Origin: Nematopogon swammerdamellus | Lineage: Eukaryota > Arthropoda > Insecta > Lepidoptera > Adelidae | DNA length: 64,000 nt | Direction of reading: 5' to 3' | Assembly (NCBI GenBank): GCA_946902875.1 | Contig: OX336336.1 | Coordinates: forward strand, 27,979,558-28,043,557 | Shown: positions 49,461-59,465 of the stretch, piece by piece | Layout of the letters: each line of letters begins with the position of its first letter | Numbering within the stretch: the stretch's first letter is position 1 | Translations under genes and position numbers: made by a program | Notes under the pieces: model-generated | Databases searched by the model: none | What the model was told of the DNA's origin: nothing | Seen by the model: only the letters and a program-made list of their open reading frames with translations

Positions 49461-49935
49461 TAAATTCCATCACGCTGTAACCCGACAATCGGGGTGAGCA
49501 GATTAATCGGTGTTATGCTGCAAGAGCTTTGGTGTATTTCAGCACAACACGGACTATCACGTTTAATAAAATATTGGGACAATACAATACAAATTATCAA
49601 GCACCACGAAAGATTTAAATTCCATCACGCTGTAACCCGACAATCGGGGTGAGCAGAGTAATCGGTGTTATGCTGCAAGAGCTTGGGTGAATTTCAGCAC
49701 AACACGGACTACCACGTTTAATAAAATATTGGGACAATACAATACAAATTATCAAGCACCACGAAAGCGCAAAGGCAGTTACCTACTGCATGACTGTGGA
49801 AGGACCGTGCCAAGGTTGAAGGTGGCTAGTCTGTCGTCCTTTAGCACGGCACCTCGCCCTTACCTTCGAAAGTCGCCTAGTCGCCATTTACGAAATGCAC
49901 GGGGAGAGATGCAGTGGGGCTATTCTTTTCAAGTA
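49461..49935 (+). mobile_element. SINE-C body with a 155-bp tandem duplication
   Basis: TAAATTCCATCACGCTGTAA to CAAGCACCACGAAAG occurs at 49461-49612 and again at 49616-49768, offset 155. The second copy continues into the rest of the family (TGCATGACTGTGGAAGG, TTTAGCACGGCACCTCG, GGGGAGAGATGCAGTGGGGC). Confidence 0.8.
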
Positions 49936-49989
49936 CATACCGGGCCACGCACACAGTAAATATTATCTATCAATCTTCAATCATCATCA

Positions 49990-50325
49990 ATCAATACTAA
50001 TAAGTTACTTTGTAGTGAGATACTGCATTTGTAGGCTCTATGATACTAAAACTAAATTGACGATTTTTAGAAATATTTTCTGTATGTATGTATGTATGTT
50101 CCTCCATAACTCTTAAACCGATCATCCGAATTTAATGAAACTTAGTGCAAGCACATATACGGGACGGGACACAGGATAGGCTATTCAGTTCCGGTTACGC
50201 TAAGATCTGGCTCTCATACAAACCGAATTGTTCCGCGCGCCGAAATAAAGGTACGGTAGCGGGCTTACTTACTTTCTTCTTTTTAAACACGAATTTCACG
50301 CGAGCGAAGCCGCGGGCAAACCTAG
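49990..50325 (+). mobile_element. Repeat D copy
   Basis: AAGTTACTTTGTAGTGAGAT, CTGTATGTATGTATGTATG, AACCGATCATCCGAATTTAA, ACAAACCGAATTGTTCCGCG, and a GCGAAGCCGCGGGCAAACCTAG end. Confidence 0.85.
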
Positions 50326-50486
50326 TATTAGTATAAAAGTACTTGGGCGACCGAGCTTCGCTCTCTCGGCGTCTGTTTTTGTTTGTATTAAAACGGATAT
50401 CGTTGGGGATGATTGATACCTAACCTACCTATCTAGATAAACTGGAACGTAAAAGAATTTTCATCCAAATCGTTGGAGCCGTTTTT

Positions 50487-50632
50487 TTATGTAATCCGGT
50501 ATGGGTGGCTGAGTCGGAGGGGCCAAAGTGCATGCTCCGACCAGCCAATATCACCTCCGATAAGGTAGGTGCTATACGGGAGACTTCCCTGGATTGCTGG
50601 CTATACTGGACTAGAGGAGAACACATTTTCCG
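50487..50632 (-). mobile_element. SINE-B 3' half, reverse (copy 1)
   Basis: ATGTAATCCGGTATGGGTGG to ACTGGACTAGAGGAGAACAC. It stops there, where unique ATTTTCCGAG begins. Repeated at 51735-51880. Confidence 0.85.
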
Positions 50633-50722
50633 AGAAATCAATTATTTATGTAAGTATCATACATAATATATTATATATATACAAGTTTAGCTCACTTGCA
50701 GTAATAGGAGATAAATATAATA

Positions 50723-51214
50723 ATAATACAATATATTATAATATATACATATTGTGATAGTGGACCGGGAGGCGAGGCGCGCAACGCTCGTCGATATCGC
50801 CGTGCCGCACGATGGTAACCTTGTCAGTAAGGAAGCAGAGAAGATGTTAAAGTATCTGGACCTGCAGCACGAGGTTACCAAAATGTGGCCCGTCGACTCG
50901 ACGATCGTTGTGCCCATAGTCGTTTCGGCGCATGGGCTGATAGCGAAGAGCCTCGACGACCACCTTGAGAGGCTCTCGCTGAGTGGTTGGGTCAAGGGCC
51001 AGATCCAGAAGGCAGCCCTGCTGGACACTGCACGCATCGTCCGGAGATTTCTCTCTTTGGGACCCGACCATCGGTAGCCTGGGTTCCGCCCCAGCCGCCG
51101 CCGCCGGTGGTGGAAGCTCCGTTAATATTTTTTATATTAATTTTAGGTATATATTTGTATTTTTATACTTTGTATATGTAAAATTAATTTAAATATTGTA
51201 AATGTGTAAATAAA
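50723..51214 (+). mobile_element. RLE-type LINE 3' end (copy 1) with target duplication
   Basis: A shared 15-mer, GAGATAAATATAATA, at 50708-50722 and 51215-51229 brackets the insert. It contains the C-terminal ORF (to 51077), a 3' UTR with AATAAA just at the end, and no poly-A. Insertion into AT-rich, TAA-containing sequence fits R4/Dong-like habits. Confidence 0.75.
50753..51077 (+). pseudogene. C-terminus of RLE-type LINE polyprotein
   Basis: Reads I-V-I-V-D-R-E-A-R-R-A-T-L-V-D-I-A-V-P, then K-Y-L-D-L-Q-H-E-V, V-V-P-I-V-V-S-A-H-G-L-I and Q-K-A-A-L-L-D-T-A-R-I-V-R-R-F-L-S-L. The L-V-D-I-A-V-P stretch is the second half of the PD-x(12-14)-D restriction-like endonuclease motif of R2/R4/Dong-group LINEs. 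The first P-D is cut away by the 5' truncation. Codons are strongly GC3-biased. The reverse transcriptase is absent. Confidence 0.75.
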
Positions 51215-51282
51215 GAGATAAATATAATATACCTACTAAAAATAAGTAGGTACCCACATTAGATACCCATACCCACATTTGA

Positions 51283-51563
51283 GCGGCGGGTGGCCGAGTG
51301 GTTTGGGCATCGGCTTCTCATGCGGGAGGTCCGAGGTTCGAATCCGGTCGGCGTGTACCAATGAGTTTTTTCTGACGAAAAAATTTACGTGCATACCTAC
51401 ACCCGCTGCTTCACCGTTCGGAACCGGTGTAAAACTGTAGGTTCCTTCCCTTGCCCCTTACTAGGTGGTAGGCTCAAATTGTTGCCGACTGGGTTGGTAC
51501 CACCGTACTGGATGTAAGATGGCCGCAAGCAACCTCGGTTGTGTTCTCCTCTAGTCCAGTATA
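51283..51563 (+). mobile_element. SINE-B, cut by the duplication junction
   Basis: tRNA-like head (TGGCCGAGTGGTTTGGGCAT; B-box GGTTCGAATCC at 51335-51345), GTTTTTTCTGACGAAAAAAT, central domain, then CTCTAGTCCAGTATA where copy 2 starts. Confidence 0.9.
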
Positions 51564-52811
51564 GCAAACCTAGTATTAGTATAAAAGTACTTGGGCGACC
51601 GAGCTTCGCTCTCTCGGCGTCTGTTTTTGTTTGTATTAAAACGGATATCGTTGGGGATGATTGATACCTAACCTACCTATCTAGATAAACTGGAACGTAA
51701 AAGAATTTTCATCCAAATCGTTGGAGCCGTTTTTTTATGTAATCCGGTATGGGTGGCTGAGTCGGAGGGGCCAAAGTGCATGCTCCGACCAGCCAATATC
51801 ACCTCCGATAAGGTAGGTGCTATACGGGAGACTTCCCTGGATTGCTGGCTATACTGGACTAGAGGAGAACACATTTTCCGAGAAATCAATTATTTATGTA
51901 AGTATCATACATAATATATTATATATATACAAGTTTAGCTCACTTGCAGTAATAGGAGATAAATATAATAATAATACAATATATTATAATATATACATAT
52001 TGTGATAGTGGACCGGGAGGCGAGGCGCGCAACGCTCGTCGATATCGCCGTGCCGCACGATGGTAACCTTGTCAGTAAGGAAGCAGAGAAGATGTTAAAG
52101 TATCTGGACCTGCAGCACGAGGTTACCAAAATGTGGCCCGTCGACTCGACGATCGTTGTGCCCATAGTCGTTTCGGCGCATGGGCTGATAGCGAAGAGCC
52201 TCGACGACCACCTTGAGAGGCTCTCGCTGAGTGGTTGGGTCAAGGGCCAGATCCAGAAGGCAGCCCTGCTGGACACTGCACGCATCGTCCGGAGATTTCT
52301 CTCTTTGGGACCCGACCATCGGTAGCCTGGGTTCCGCCCCAGCCGCCGCCGCCGGTGGTGGAAGCTCCGTTAATATTTTTTATATTAATTTTAGGTATAT
52401 ATTTGTATTTTTATACTTTGTATATGTAAAATTAATTTAAATATTGTAAATGTGTAAATAAAGAGATAAATATAATATACCTACTAAAAATAAGTAGGTA
52501 CCCACATTAGATACCCATACCCACATTTGAGCGGCGGGTGGCCGAGTGGTTTGGGCATCGGCTTCTCATGCGGGAGGTCCGAGGTTCGAATCCGGTCGGC
52601 GTGTACCAATGAGTTTTTTCTGACGAAAAAATTTACGTGCATACCTACACCCGCTGCTTCACCGTTCGGAACCGGTGTAAAACTGTAGGTTCCTTCCCTT
52701 GCCCCTTACTAGGTGGTAGGCTCAAATTGTTGCCGACTGGGTTGGTACCACCGTACTGGATGTAAGATGGCCGCAAGCAACCTCGGTTGTGTTCTCCTCT
52801 AGTCCAGTATA
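51564..52811. repeat. Tandem duplication, copy 2 (1,248 bp)
   Basis: Identical in every part I compared to 50316-51563. Its terminal SINE-B runs on past 52811 to a natural poly-A, so this copy retains the original right side and copy 1 the original left side. Confidence 0.93.
51971..52462 (+). mobile_element. RLE-type LINE 3' end (copy 2)
   Basis: Duplicate of 50723-51214 by the 1,248-bp tandem duplication, not a second retrotransposition. The flanking 15-mer and the ORF (52002-52325) are carried along unchanged. Confidence 0.8.
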
Positions 52812-52933
52812 GCCAGCAATCCAGGGAAGTCTCCGGTATGGCACCTACCTTCTCGGAGGTGATATTGGCTGGTTAGAGCATGTGCTTTCCCCTCCGACTC
52901 AGCCACCCATACCGGATTACATAAAAAAAAAAA
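52531..52933 (+). mobile_element. SINE-B, complete
   Basis: About 403 bp from GCGGCGGGTGGCCGAGTGG to the poly-A. Order: tRNA-like head, GTTTTTTCTGACGAAAA linker, CACCGTTCGGAACCGGTG hairpin, central GGTGGTAGGCTCAAATTG...TTGGTACCACC, then the LINE-1-like tail (GGTATGGCACCTACC, GGAGGTGATATTGGCTGG, CAGCCACCCATACCGGATTA). The best reference copy of the family here. Confidence 0.92.
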
Positions 52934-53059
52934 AGATGTTATGACTATGTAAGGTGACATCTGAACAAGTAGGAAATTACAACGGAACCTTCTGTGTATG
53001 GAAAATGATCGCACTTACAGACATTTTATGTTCCGCAGCGCAAAGAAGCTCATCGCCGG

Positions 53060-54240
53060 GATTAACTACATTTAGCCCACATCGGAATGTGGCGGTGGCC
53101 GGAGGCACAGACGACGCCGCCGTCGTCGGCGCGGAGGCGTCGGCGTCGCGGCGCGTGGGCGAGTCTCGCTCGCTCGCCAAGTTCAAGGTCCTCGCGAAGG
53201 ACATAAACATGCCACATTATTGACTTCCGGCCGGCAAGGTCGCCAGGTGTTACATGCACGTACGCCGCCGTCGGCGCGTGGGAATACACCGGCACAGCTC
53301 ATCGCCCAGCTCTAGGAAGGCCTTCGAGTGCAATCGATTGAGCGGTGATTTGCTTTCTCTTGCCAGTGCCGGACTTGTACTGTTCTTATGTATAGGCCAC
53401 CTGACTTTCGTCGCCCGCGCAAGAGTATTACTAAGACGCAATGGGGACTTAAAACCTTTGCCCAAATGATATTTAGCATTTAATAGATCGAACAATCTAT
53501 CCACAAGTGACTTGCTTGAGTATTGCGTCCATAATCGCGCGCGAACTTGACGGCTTACACTATACCAAAGTGCAAGTGTTACGTGTAATATTCTTTAGCG
53601 CCTTCGGAAATCTGCCGCCCCCTGAAGTCTGCCGCCCCTAGGCCGCGGCCTATACGGCCTAATGGGAAATCCAGGACTGACTTGCAAGCTCGCACGGCGC
53701 GGCGCGGTGGCCGCGCGCTGCGGAGCGCGGTAACCGCTCGCAGTTGGAGATAGCGAACGGGCGAGAGCAAATACGGATAAAAGCACCAGCGGGCGACACT
53801 TACCGCTGCAGGAAGGCGTCGTCGATATGGCTCGCCGGCGCCGGCGTCGCGGCCTCGCTGCGTCGAGCTGGCGGCTGCCCCGGGCGTCCCGGCGTCGGCG
53901 GTGGGTCTGCACTTAGCACATATCCTCGGAGGCGGAGGGCGAGGCGGTGCGCGGCGCGGTTGGCACGCGGCGCGCGGAGGGACTACTCAGCTGTCGTCTG
54001 AGCGAGATTCGCCGGCGGACTGAGGCGCCGGGCTCGCGGCGCCGGGCGCGCGGTCCCCCACGCCCCGCGGCCCGCGCGCCCCGCCTCCCCCGCGCGCCGC
54101 CCTACTCCACGCACAATAAACAATCGAGTGATGCATTGTGGGCGGGGCGGGCGCTACGCTGCCTGGGCGGGCGGGCGGCTGTGGAGGGTCGCCGCACCGC
54201 ACGTGCCCCTACAATTAGTTCTGCGGTGCAACCAGCTCTC
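53060..54240. other. CpG island, candidate host promoter region
   Basis: The longest CpG-dense stretch in the window, densest at 53820-54190, with GGGCGGGGCGGGCG and GCGCGCC runs and no repeat-family match. The open frames on both strands reflect composition. One exon-like segment on the minus strand is listed separately. About 53590-53650 contains an AATCTGCCGCCCC / AGTCTGCCGCCCC tandem pair. Confidence 0.5.
53812..53930 (-). CDS. Candidate host exon with GTAAGT donor
   Basis: On the minus strand an open stretch encoding S-A-D-P-P-P-T-P-G-R-P-G-Q-P-P-A-R-R-S-E-A ... S-H-I-D-D-A-F-L-Q-R runs into CTGCAGCG/GTAAGTG (intron bases 53811-53806). The last ten codons are strongly GC-ending. No in-frame ATG lies close upstream, so the true start or acceptor is unknown, and the left boundary given is approximate. 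The product is not recognised. Confidence 0.3.
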
Positions 54241-54310
54241 GGAGTAGGTAATAAAAGGCTACATAAAACGCGCGTGTGCATGCCTTGCGAAGTGGCCTTG
54301 TGGTGAAATG

Positions 54311-54520
54311 TCATCCTCAGTAGCTCATAGGTGCGGTCAGTCGACTGTTGTTAAGTACACCTGGGCGCGGTCAGTACTTGGATGGCTGACCGCTCGCCCG
54401 TTGGAGGCTGACCATGGTACGGATTCCACGTAAAACTGTAGGCCCCTTCCCTTCTTACCTTATTAGGTGGTAAGGTTTATCCCGACCGGGTTTATAACAG
54501 CGCACTGGAATGAAACGTCT
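54311..54520 (+). mobile_element. SINE-A, 3'-truncated
   Basis: TCCTCAGTAGCTCATAGGTG, GGGCGCGGTCAGTACTTGGA, TTGGAGGCTGACCATGGTAC, and body to CGCACTGGAATGAAACGTC. The B-box region reads GGTACGGATTCC, so that promoter element is damaged. Confidence 0.8.
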
Positions 54521-54673
54521 AATACTTCACACTGGAATTTTTTTTCAATATGCACTTAAAGTCTATTTTACAAAAATGTTTGTTTACCACTTCTTAAACA
54601 CATACCGGATTATAAAACAAAATGAAGTTAGTACCGCGTCACAAAATAGCGATTGTTCCCGTCCTATTGTCAT

Positions 54674-55053
54674 TCTTTTTTTTTATGTAAACCAGCATGG
54701 GTGGCTGTGCCGAGAGACCAATGATACAGTCGACAGAACCAAAATCACCTCTCCTCGCGAAACCACGCTCAGTTAGGTGCCATGCCAACAGAATTGCGGA
54801 CTGTTGTTAGGCTGTCTAGCCCGTTAATACGACGCTTGAAGACACCCAGGTTAAAGGATTAAGGAAATACACTCACCGGAAGACAGTTCCACACTCTAGC
54901 GGTGCGACAAAGAAACGATTTAGAGAACCGACAAAAGCCCAATGTCAATGACAAAAGGGTGCTGAGTCTCTCTGCGACGAGTCATGCGGAGATAGGACGG
55001 GTGGCAGGGAATAAGGGATGCTAGTTCCGCAAAGCAGCGTCCGTGATAGTATC
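54674..55053 (-). mobile_element. LINE-1 3' fragment
   Basis: Poly-T, ATGTAAACCAGCATGGGTGG, ACGCTTGAAGACACCCAGGT, CGGTGCGACAAAGAAACG; truncated after GTGATAGTATCT. A small deletion removes the CGATGGGTTCTCA segment (near 54930). Confidence 0.85.
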
Positions 55054-55072
55054 TTCTAATCGAATTGTACCT

Positions 55073-55480
55073 TTTTTTTTATGTAATCCGGTATCAGGAG
55101 TCAGAGGGGCCAAAGCACATGCTCTGACTAGCCAATATCACCTCCGAGAAGGTAGGTGCCATACCGCAGACTTCCCTGGATTGTTGGCTATACTGGACTA
55201 GAGGAGAACACAACCGAGGTTGCTATGCGGCCATCGTACATCCAGTACGGTGGTACCAACCCAGTCGGCTACAATTTGAGCCTACCACCTAGTAAGGGGC
55301 AAGGGAAGGGACCTATAGTTTTACACCGGTTCCGTACGGTGAAGCAGCAGGTATAGGTATGCACGTAATTTTTTTCGTCAGAAAAAGCTCATTGGTACAC
55401 GCCGCCGACCGGATTCGAACCTCGGACCTCCCTCCCTTCATGAGAAGCCGATGCTCAAACCATTCGGCCACCCGCCGCTT
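55073..55480 (-). mobile_element. SINE-B, full length
   Basis: Poly-T, ATGTAATCCGGTATCAGGAG, CTGGATTGTTGGCTATACTG, CCAGTCGGCTACAATTTGAG, CACCGGTTCCGTACGGTGAA, GGATTCGAACCTCGGACCTC and CATTCGGCCACCCGCCGC. Confidence 0.9.
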
Positions 55481-55704
55481 ATCGCACCGTACCGTGTCTT
55501 GTCGTGCGTGCCGCGCACAAGCGCATGCGCTGCGCGCACGCATTGTGAAGGAATATCATTCAGGCAGACGTCAATTATTATGCAAAATATGGCATACGTG
55601 CAGAACCTGACGACAGGCACAGAACTCAGATCGCACAGCGACACCTGAATAGCATCGCACCCACTGCATTTCTCCCCGTGCATGTCGTACTGCACCGTCG
55701 TGCA

Positions 55705-56055
55705 CCCCGTACGGAAGCCTAATACGTCTGTCTGCCCGTCTGTCCGTCCGTCCGTCCGTCCGTTGCGATGGCTGTATCTTTTTAACCGACTTCAAAAAAT
55801 GGAGGAGGTTCTCAATTCGACGTATTTTTTTTTAACCGTAATAGCTAGTCGGTTGAAATTTTCACAGAATATGTGGATAATAATTAAAAAAAAACCGGCC
55901 AAGTGCGAGTCGGACTCACGCATCGAGGTTTCCGCACCACAAAAAAAAACATGAGTCCTCGTACAACAAACGTGTTTTTCAACGTCTTTTTCTTGTGGTG
56001 CAGAAACCTCGGTGCGCGAGTCCGACTCGCACTTGGCAGGTTTTTTATCTGTGCT
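55705..56055 (+). mobile_element. Repeat E composite
   Basis: Head with GTCCGTCCGTCCGTCCGTCC. An insertion of the TAACCGACTTCAAAAAATGG element end (about 55781-55835, related to the end of 45799-46254) sits inside. Then AACCGTAATAGCTAGTCGG and two opposed tails (GGCCAAGTGCGAGTCGGACT reversed, GCGCGAGTCCGACTCGCACT forward). Confidence 0.75.
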
Positions 56056-56074
56056 CTGTCAGCAGCGTCATATC

Positions 56075-56318
56075 CGATTCTATCTTATCCTATCCTATTC
56101 TATCCCATCCCATCCCATCGCATCCCATCCCATCCCATCCCATCCCATCCCATCCCACCCCATCCCATCCCATCCCATCCCATCCCATCCCATCCCATCC
56201 CATCCCATCCCATCCCATCCCATCCCATCCCATCCCATCCCATTCTATCCCATCCTACCCTACCCTATCCTATCCTATCCTGTCCTCTCCTGTCCCATCC
56301 TATCCTGTCCTATCCCAT
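56075..56318. repeat. (CCCAT)n pentanucleotide tract
   Basis: CCCATCCCATCCCATC and single-base variants (CTATC, CTACC, CTGTC) over about 240 bp. All three forward frames stay open through it as P-S-H-P-I-like repeats, an artefact of a 5-bp unit without stops. Confidence 0.95.
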
Positions 56319-56626
56319 ATATATGTATTGTACAACAGTAGCGAGGTGAGTTTCTAGCTTCAATACCATTTTAAAAATCTATAGAATATTTTCGGGCTTT
56401 CCGACTTCAGAAGGCGGCGAGAATAGCCAAGTCACTCTTTCGGTTGTGAACTTGAAAACGCAAAAATACGCGTCCATAAGGCTCGCGCGTCCCGCGGGAG
56501 TCAGAGACTGGCGGCGGCGGCGGCCCGAGGCGGGTGTGTTGCCAGATGGCGGAATAGAAAATGCGGGAACGGGGCGGGCGCGGCGCTTCAAAATTGCGGA
56601 ATTTCTTTTTGTAGCGAACCTTTTTA

Positions 56627-56815
56627 GGGTTCCGTATCCGGTACGGGACCCTAATACTAAGCCTACACTGTATGTCTGTCCGTCCGTTTGTCCGAGGGCT
56701 GTATCTCTTGAACATAACACGCCATAGATGGCGTGCGTGGCGCTAACCATGGCATGACGATACGGAACCCTCGGTGCGCGAGTTCGACTCGCACTTGACC
56801 GGTTTTTAATCATCC
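56627..56815 (+). mobile_element. Repeat E, internally deleted
   Basis: TTAGGGTTCCGTATCCGGTA, then GTCCGTCCGTTTGTCCGAGG. CTCTTGAACATAACACGCCA joins the head directly to the tail region; the GAAATTTTCACAG block is missing. Ends GCACTTGACCGGTTTTT. Confidence 0.85.
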
Positions 56816-57140
56816 ATGTTTTTAACACACGTTTGGTATAGGGACCTAACTCAGAAAAATTTAAACGCTCCTCATTGGCTGGGCAGCGCGTATCGTTGCC
56901 CATGTGAGTGAACGAGACATAGAGTACTAGAGAAGGGATCTATAGTGAGAGGGTCATCTATGAGAGTCTTTTGACGCGTACCGGATACGGAACCCTAAAA
57001 AGTGCAAAATTAAGGAGTCTCCATACAAAAGAATGTTCTCTTCAAAGTTTTGTTTTGTTTTTGATCTATCGTAAAAACGGTATACATGCACGCGTCAACA
57101 TGATGTATGATTATAGCGTAAACTCTAAAGTAAAACAACA

Positions 57141-57528
57141 AGGTTTCACTCCGAGCTATGTGGCTCGACGTTTCGGGCCAAGCGTATGGCCCATCTTCAT
57201 GGAGCGAAGAGAAGAAGACACGACGGACACGACCAGCCGGAAGTGGACACCGTCAGCGCCTTCTGTCTCCGCCGAGATCCGGAACGCACCTGAACCCTCG
57301 TCTACGGAAACTACCCGCACTGGCCACGGCTACAATCTTCGTCAACGACGGACGAAGATGTGACAGTTCTCTGCCAACCGTCGCACAAGGCAGAGTGCTC
57401 CATGAAGATGGGCCATACGCTTGGCCCGAAACGTCGAGCCACATAGCTCGGAGTGAAACCGTGAGTAAAGCTGATTGATTTAAAATAATGTCTAACAACC
57501 ACGGTAATTTAAAAACCCATATAAAACA
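57141..57528 (+). mobile_element. Repeat F with ~63-bp inverted termini
   Basis: GGTTTCACTCCGAGCTATGT through GCCCATCTTCATGGAG (57141-57203) returns inverted at 57398-57463. A frame between and across them (to 57363) ends G-H-G-Y-N-L-R-Q-R-R-T-K-M. A further ~65 bp to 57528 (CTAACAACCACGGTAATTTA) belongs to the family, since the reverse copy at 9880 also has it. Class uncertain; a Penelope-like or Ty3-like 3' fragment is possible. Confidence 0.7.
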
Positions 57529-57617
57529 ACAAGTAATAAAAACAGGCCAATGACGTAGTGATATGGAAGTTCGACTTGCATTTGGCCGGTTTGTATTTTA
57601 GATTGGTTTTGTATAAT

Positions 57618-57960
57618 TATTTTTTTTATTGTAAGCGCGACATGTGGCGCCGAGCCACCCATAAGGTGTCTAGCGACGCCCATGGACATTCGGTCGCATG
57701 CCGGGGCTGCGAATGCCATGCCGGCCCGACAGGTGCCCATTCACGCCTCTCTTGAAGGACCCGAGACTATACTTTGAGTTGAGGGGAAATATGTGGGCAG
57801 GGAGAGCGTTCCAGAGTTTACCGGTTCTGTTGAGGAAGGATCTGCAGAACCGATTGGTACGAATCCGCGGTAAGTCCAGCGTATTGGGATGCAATCCCTG
57901 CCCAGTGCGCGTTGTACGGAGGTGGAAAGGGGACGGTGGAATCGCGTTTAACAGCTCCTT
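57618..57960 (-). pseudogene. LINE-2 3' end
   Basis: TTTTTTTATTGTAAGCGCGA, CGAGCCACCCATAAGGTGTC. The minus frame (57894 to 57670) encodes R-I-R-T-N-R-F-C-R-S-F-L-N-R-T-G-K-L-W-N-A-L-P-A-H-I-F-P and F-K-R-G-V-N-G-H-L. Truncated within the F-N-A-I-P-encoding region. Confidence 0.85.
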
Positions 57961-58489
57961 ATAGTTTTTTTATTGTTTTATATTTTCAATACGGACAAAG
58001 TTAATTTTGAGATAAATGGCTAAATATGGAAATGAAAGGAATAATAATTAAATGCGGAAATGCGGAGTATCTGGCAGCACTGCGGCGAGGCGGGGCGGGG
58101 CTCGACGAGGCTCCTCGGGCGTCGGAACATGACCCTTGTCGACGGAGCCACAATAACATGAATAACGAATGAATTCGGCCTTCCTCATAATGGCCCGATC
58201 TCGGGGCCGAGCAATGTTGCCAGAGCTTCAGCGCAGGAATGCCGTATTAAAGCATCAACATTGCCGTATTTAGCTGCAATTTCCGCAAGCACACAATGAA
58301 AATTTTACATTCCTTGATACCATTCACCAGAGTTAACATACACATAAAACACCATTTAATCCTGATACCCAAGAATAATTTTTTTTTTCATGCCAAGATT
58401 GACAATTGAATTTATGTGTATAAGTGCCTTTTTATGAGCTGGAAATAGTTTGGGAGGGTTACTTATCAACGATAATAAACACGTTAAGA
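57961..58489. other. Unassigned
   Basis: A GC-rich patch (58080-58150), then AT-rich sequence. No gene or family recognised. Confidence 0.5.
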
Positions 58490-58725
58490 AAAAAAATCAT
58501 ATGTTTTGGCATTCGTTTTTGAGAAATTTAACAATACATGTTATGTTCTACACACTCAAACGTGCCACTAGGTACCTAAACAGATGATTATTTGAGGTTG
58601 TTGACTCTCCTCGCCGGGCCGCGTCCGCGCCGCACCGCGCATGTGCGTGTTTTGCTTGTGTAGAACATAGTATGTTTTGTTAAATTTCTCGATATCTAAT
58701 GCTACAAATATAATTTATTTTTTCT
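58490..58725. mobile_element. Palindromic element (TAAGAAAAAAAAT...ATTTATTTTTTCTTAA)
   Basis: GAGAAATTTAACAATACATG and ATGTTCTACACAC on the left answer TGTGTAGAACATAGTATG and TTGTTAAATTTCTCGA on the right. The centre is CpG-rich (GCCGGGCCGCGTCCGCGCCG). Confidence 0.7.
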
Positions 58726-59339
58726 TAATATAAACTATTATATTTAGTAATTTATATGTATTCATAAAAGTATAGCTTTTATATAACTAGCATTTACTTA
58801 CAAGTATTTTCTGTTTATTTACATATCGACCACACCGGCCACACTTTTTTAAAGCATCATTGAAATGAAATAAAAATATCATACACTGCAATAAACCAGT
58901 CTCCAGCACAAGACAATTTTTGTTTTGCAGAAAGACTTTTATAATAGGAAAGCTTGCTTGTAGTGTTACTGGCTGTATCTGATTGTACTACGGGTTCTTG
59001 GGCACAGTCACCATCCCAGTTTTCCTGACAAAAAAGAGGTCGTGCGAGTGAAAAAAAAAATCGGTCGAACTAGCATGGAGAGTCCCGTTTTCCTTAACAA
59101 CTTCATTCTGAGACGAAACGTTTTAAAATTGCAAAAAAAAAAAATATTTGTATTCTATATAACGAACTTTTAATAGATATTAGATTTGTCGCACGTGTAC
59201 TTGAAAAAAAAAAGGAATTTTTTACTTTTAAATTTGTCCCAAAAAATATAAATTCGCTCATTTATGCCATACGTCTGTGATTGGGTCATCCATCAAACTC
59301 TATATAATATGTACCAAATTTCATACTTTTTTTCGTTCA
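58726..59339. other. Unassigned AT-rich stretch
   Basis: Several A runs. No gene or recognised repeat. Confidence 0.5.
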
Positions 59340-59465
59340 CTAGATTCGGATAAAATAAGCCGTGACAAACGGACAGACAAACAGACAGACACAAGAGTGA
59401 TGCTATAAATGTTTCCGTTTTTTTCCTCATATGAGATACGGAACCCTAAAAATTATAAAAAAACC
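59340..59465 (-). mobile_element. Repeat E-like fragment, reverse
   Basis: ACGGACAGACAAACAGACAG, GATACGGAACCCTAAAAA and an AAACCGGC end. The rest is too diverged. A C-rich, CpG-containing unassigned stretch follows to about 59710. Confidence 0.5.

Larger units (their letters stand above)
50316..51563. repeat. Tandem duplication, copy 1 (1,248 bp)
   Basis: GCAAACCTAGTATTAG starts the unit. It ends inside a SINE-B at CTAGTCCAGTATA, where copy 2 begins immediately. It contains a repeat D end, a reversed SINE-B 3' part, an RLE-LINE fragment and a forward SINE-B. All ORFs recur at +1,248 with identical translations. Confidence 0.93.

Noticed and set aside
51283..51390. tRNA-like segments heading SINE-B and SINE-C copies, as functional tRNA genes
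   Set aside because: A/B boxes are recognisable but acceptor stems are not convincing and each is followed directly by SINE body. They are SINE promoters.
55903..56357. Three overlapping Pro/Ser/His-repeat frames
   Set aside because: All three frames are open because a 5-bp CCCAT unit contains no stop in any frame. Not a coding signal.
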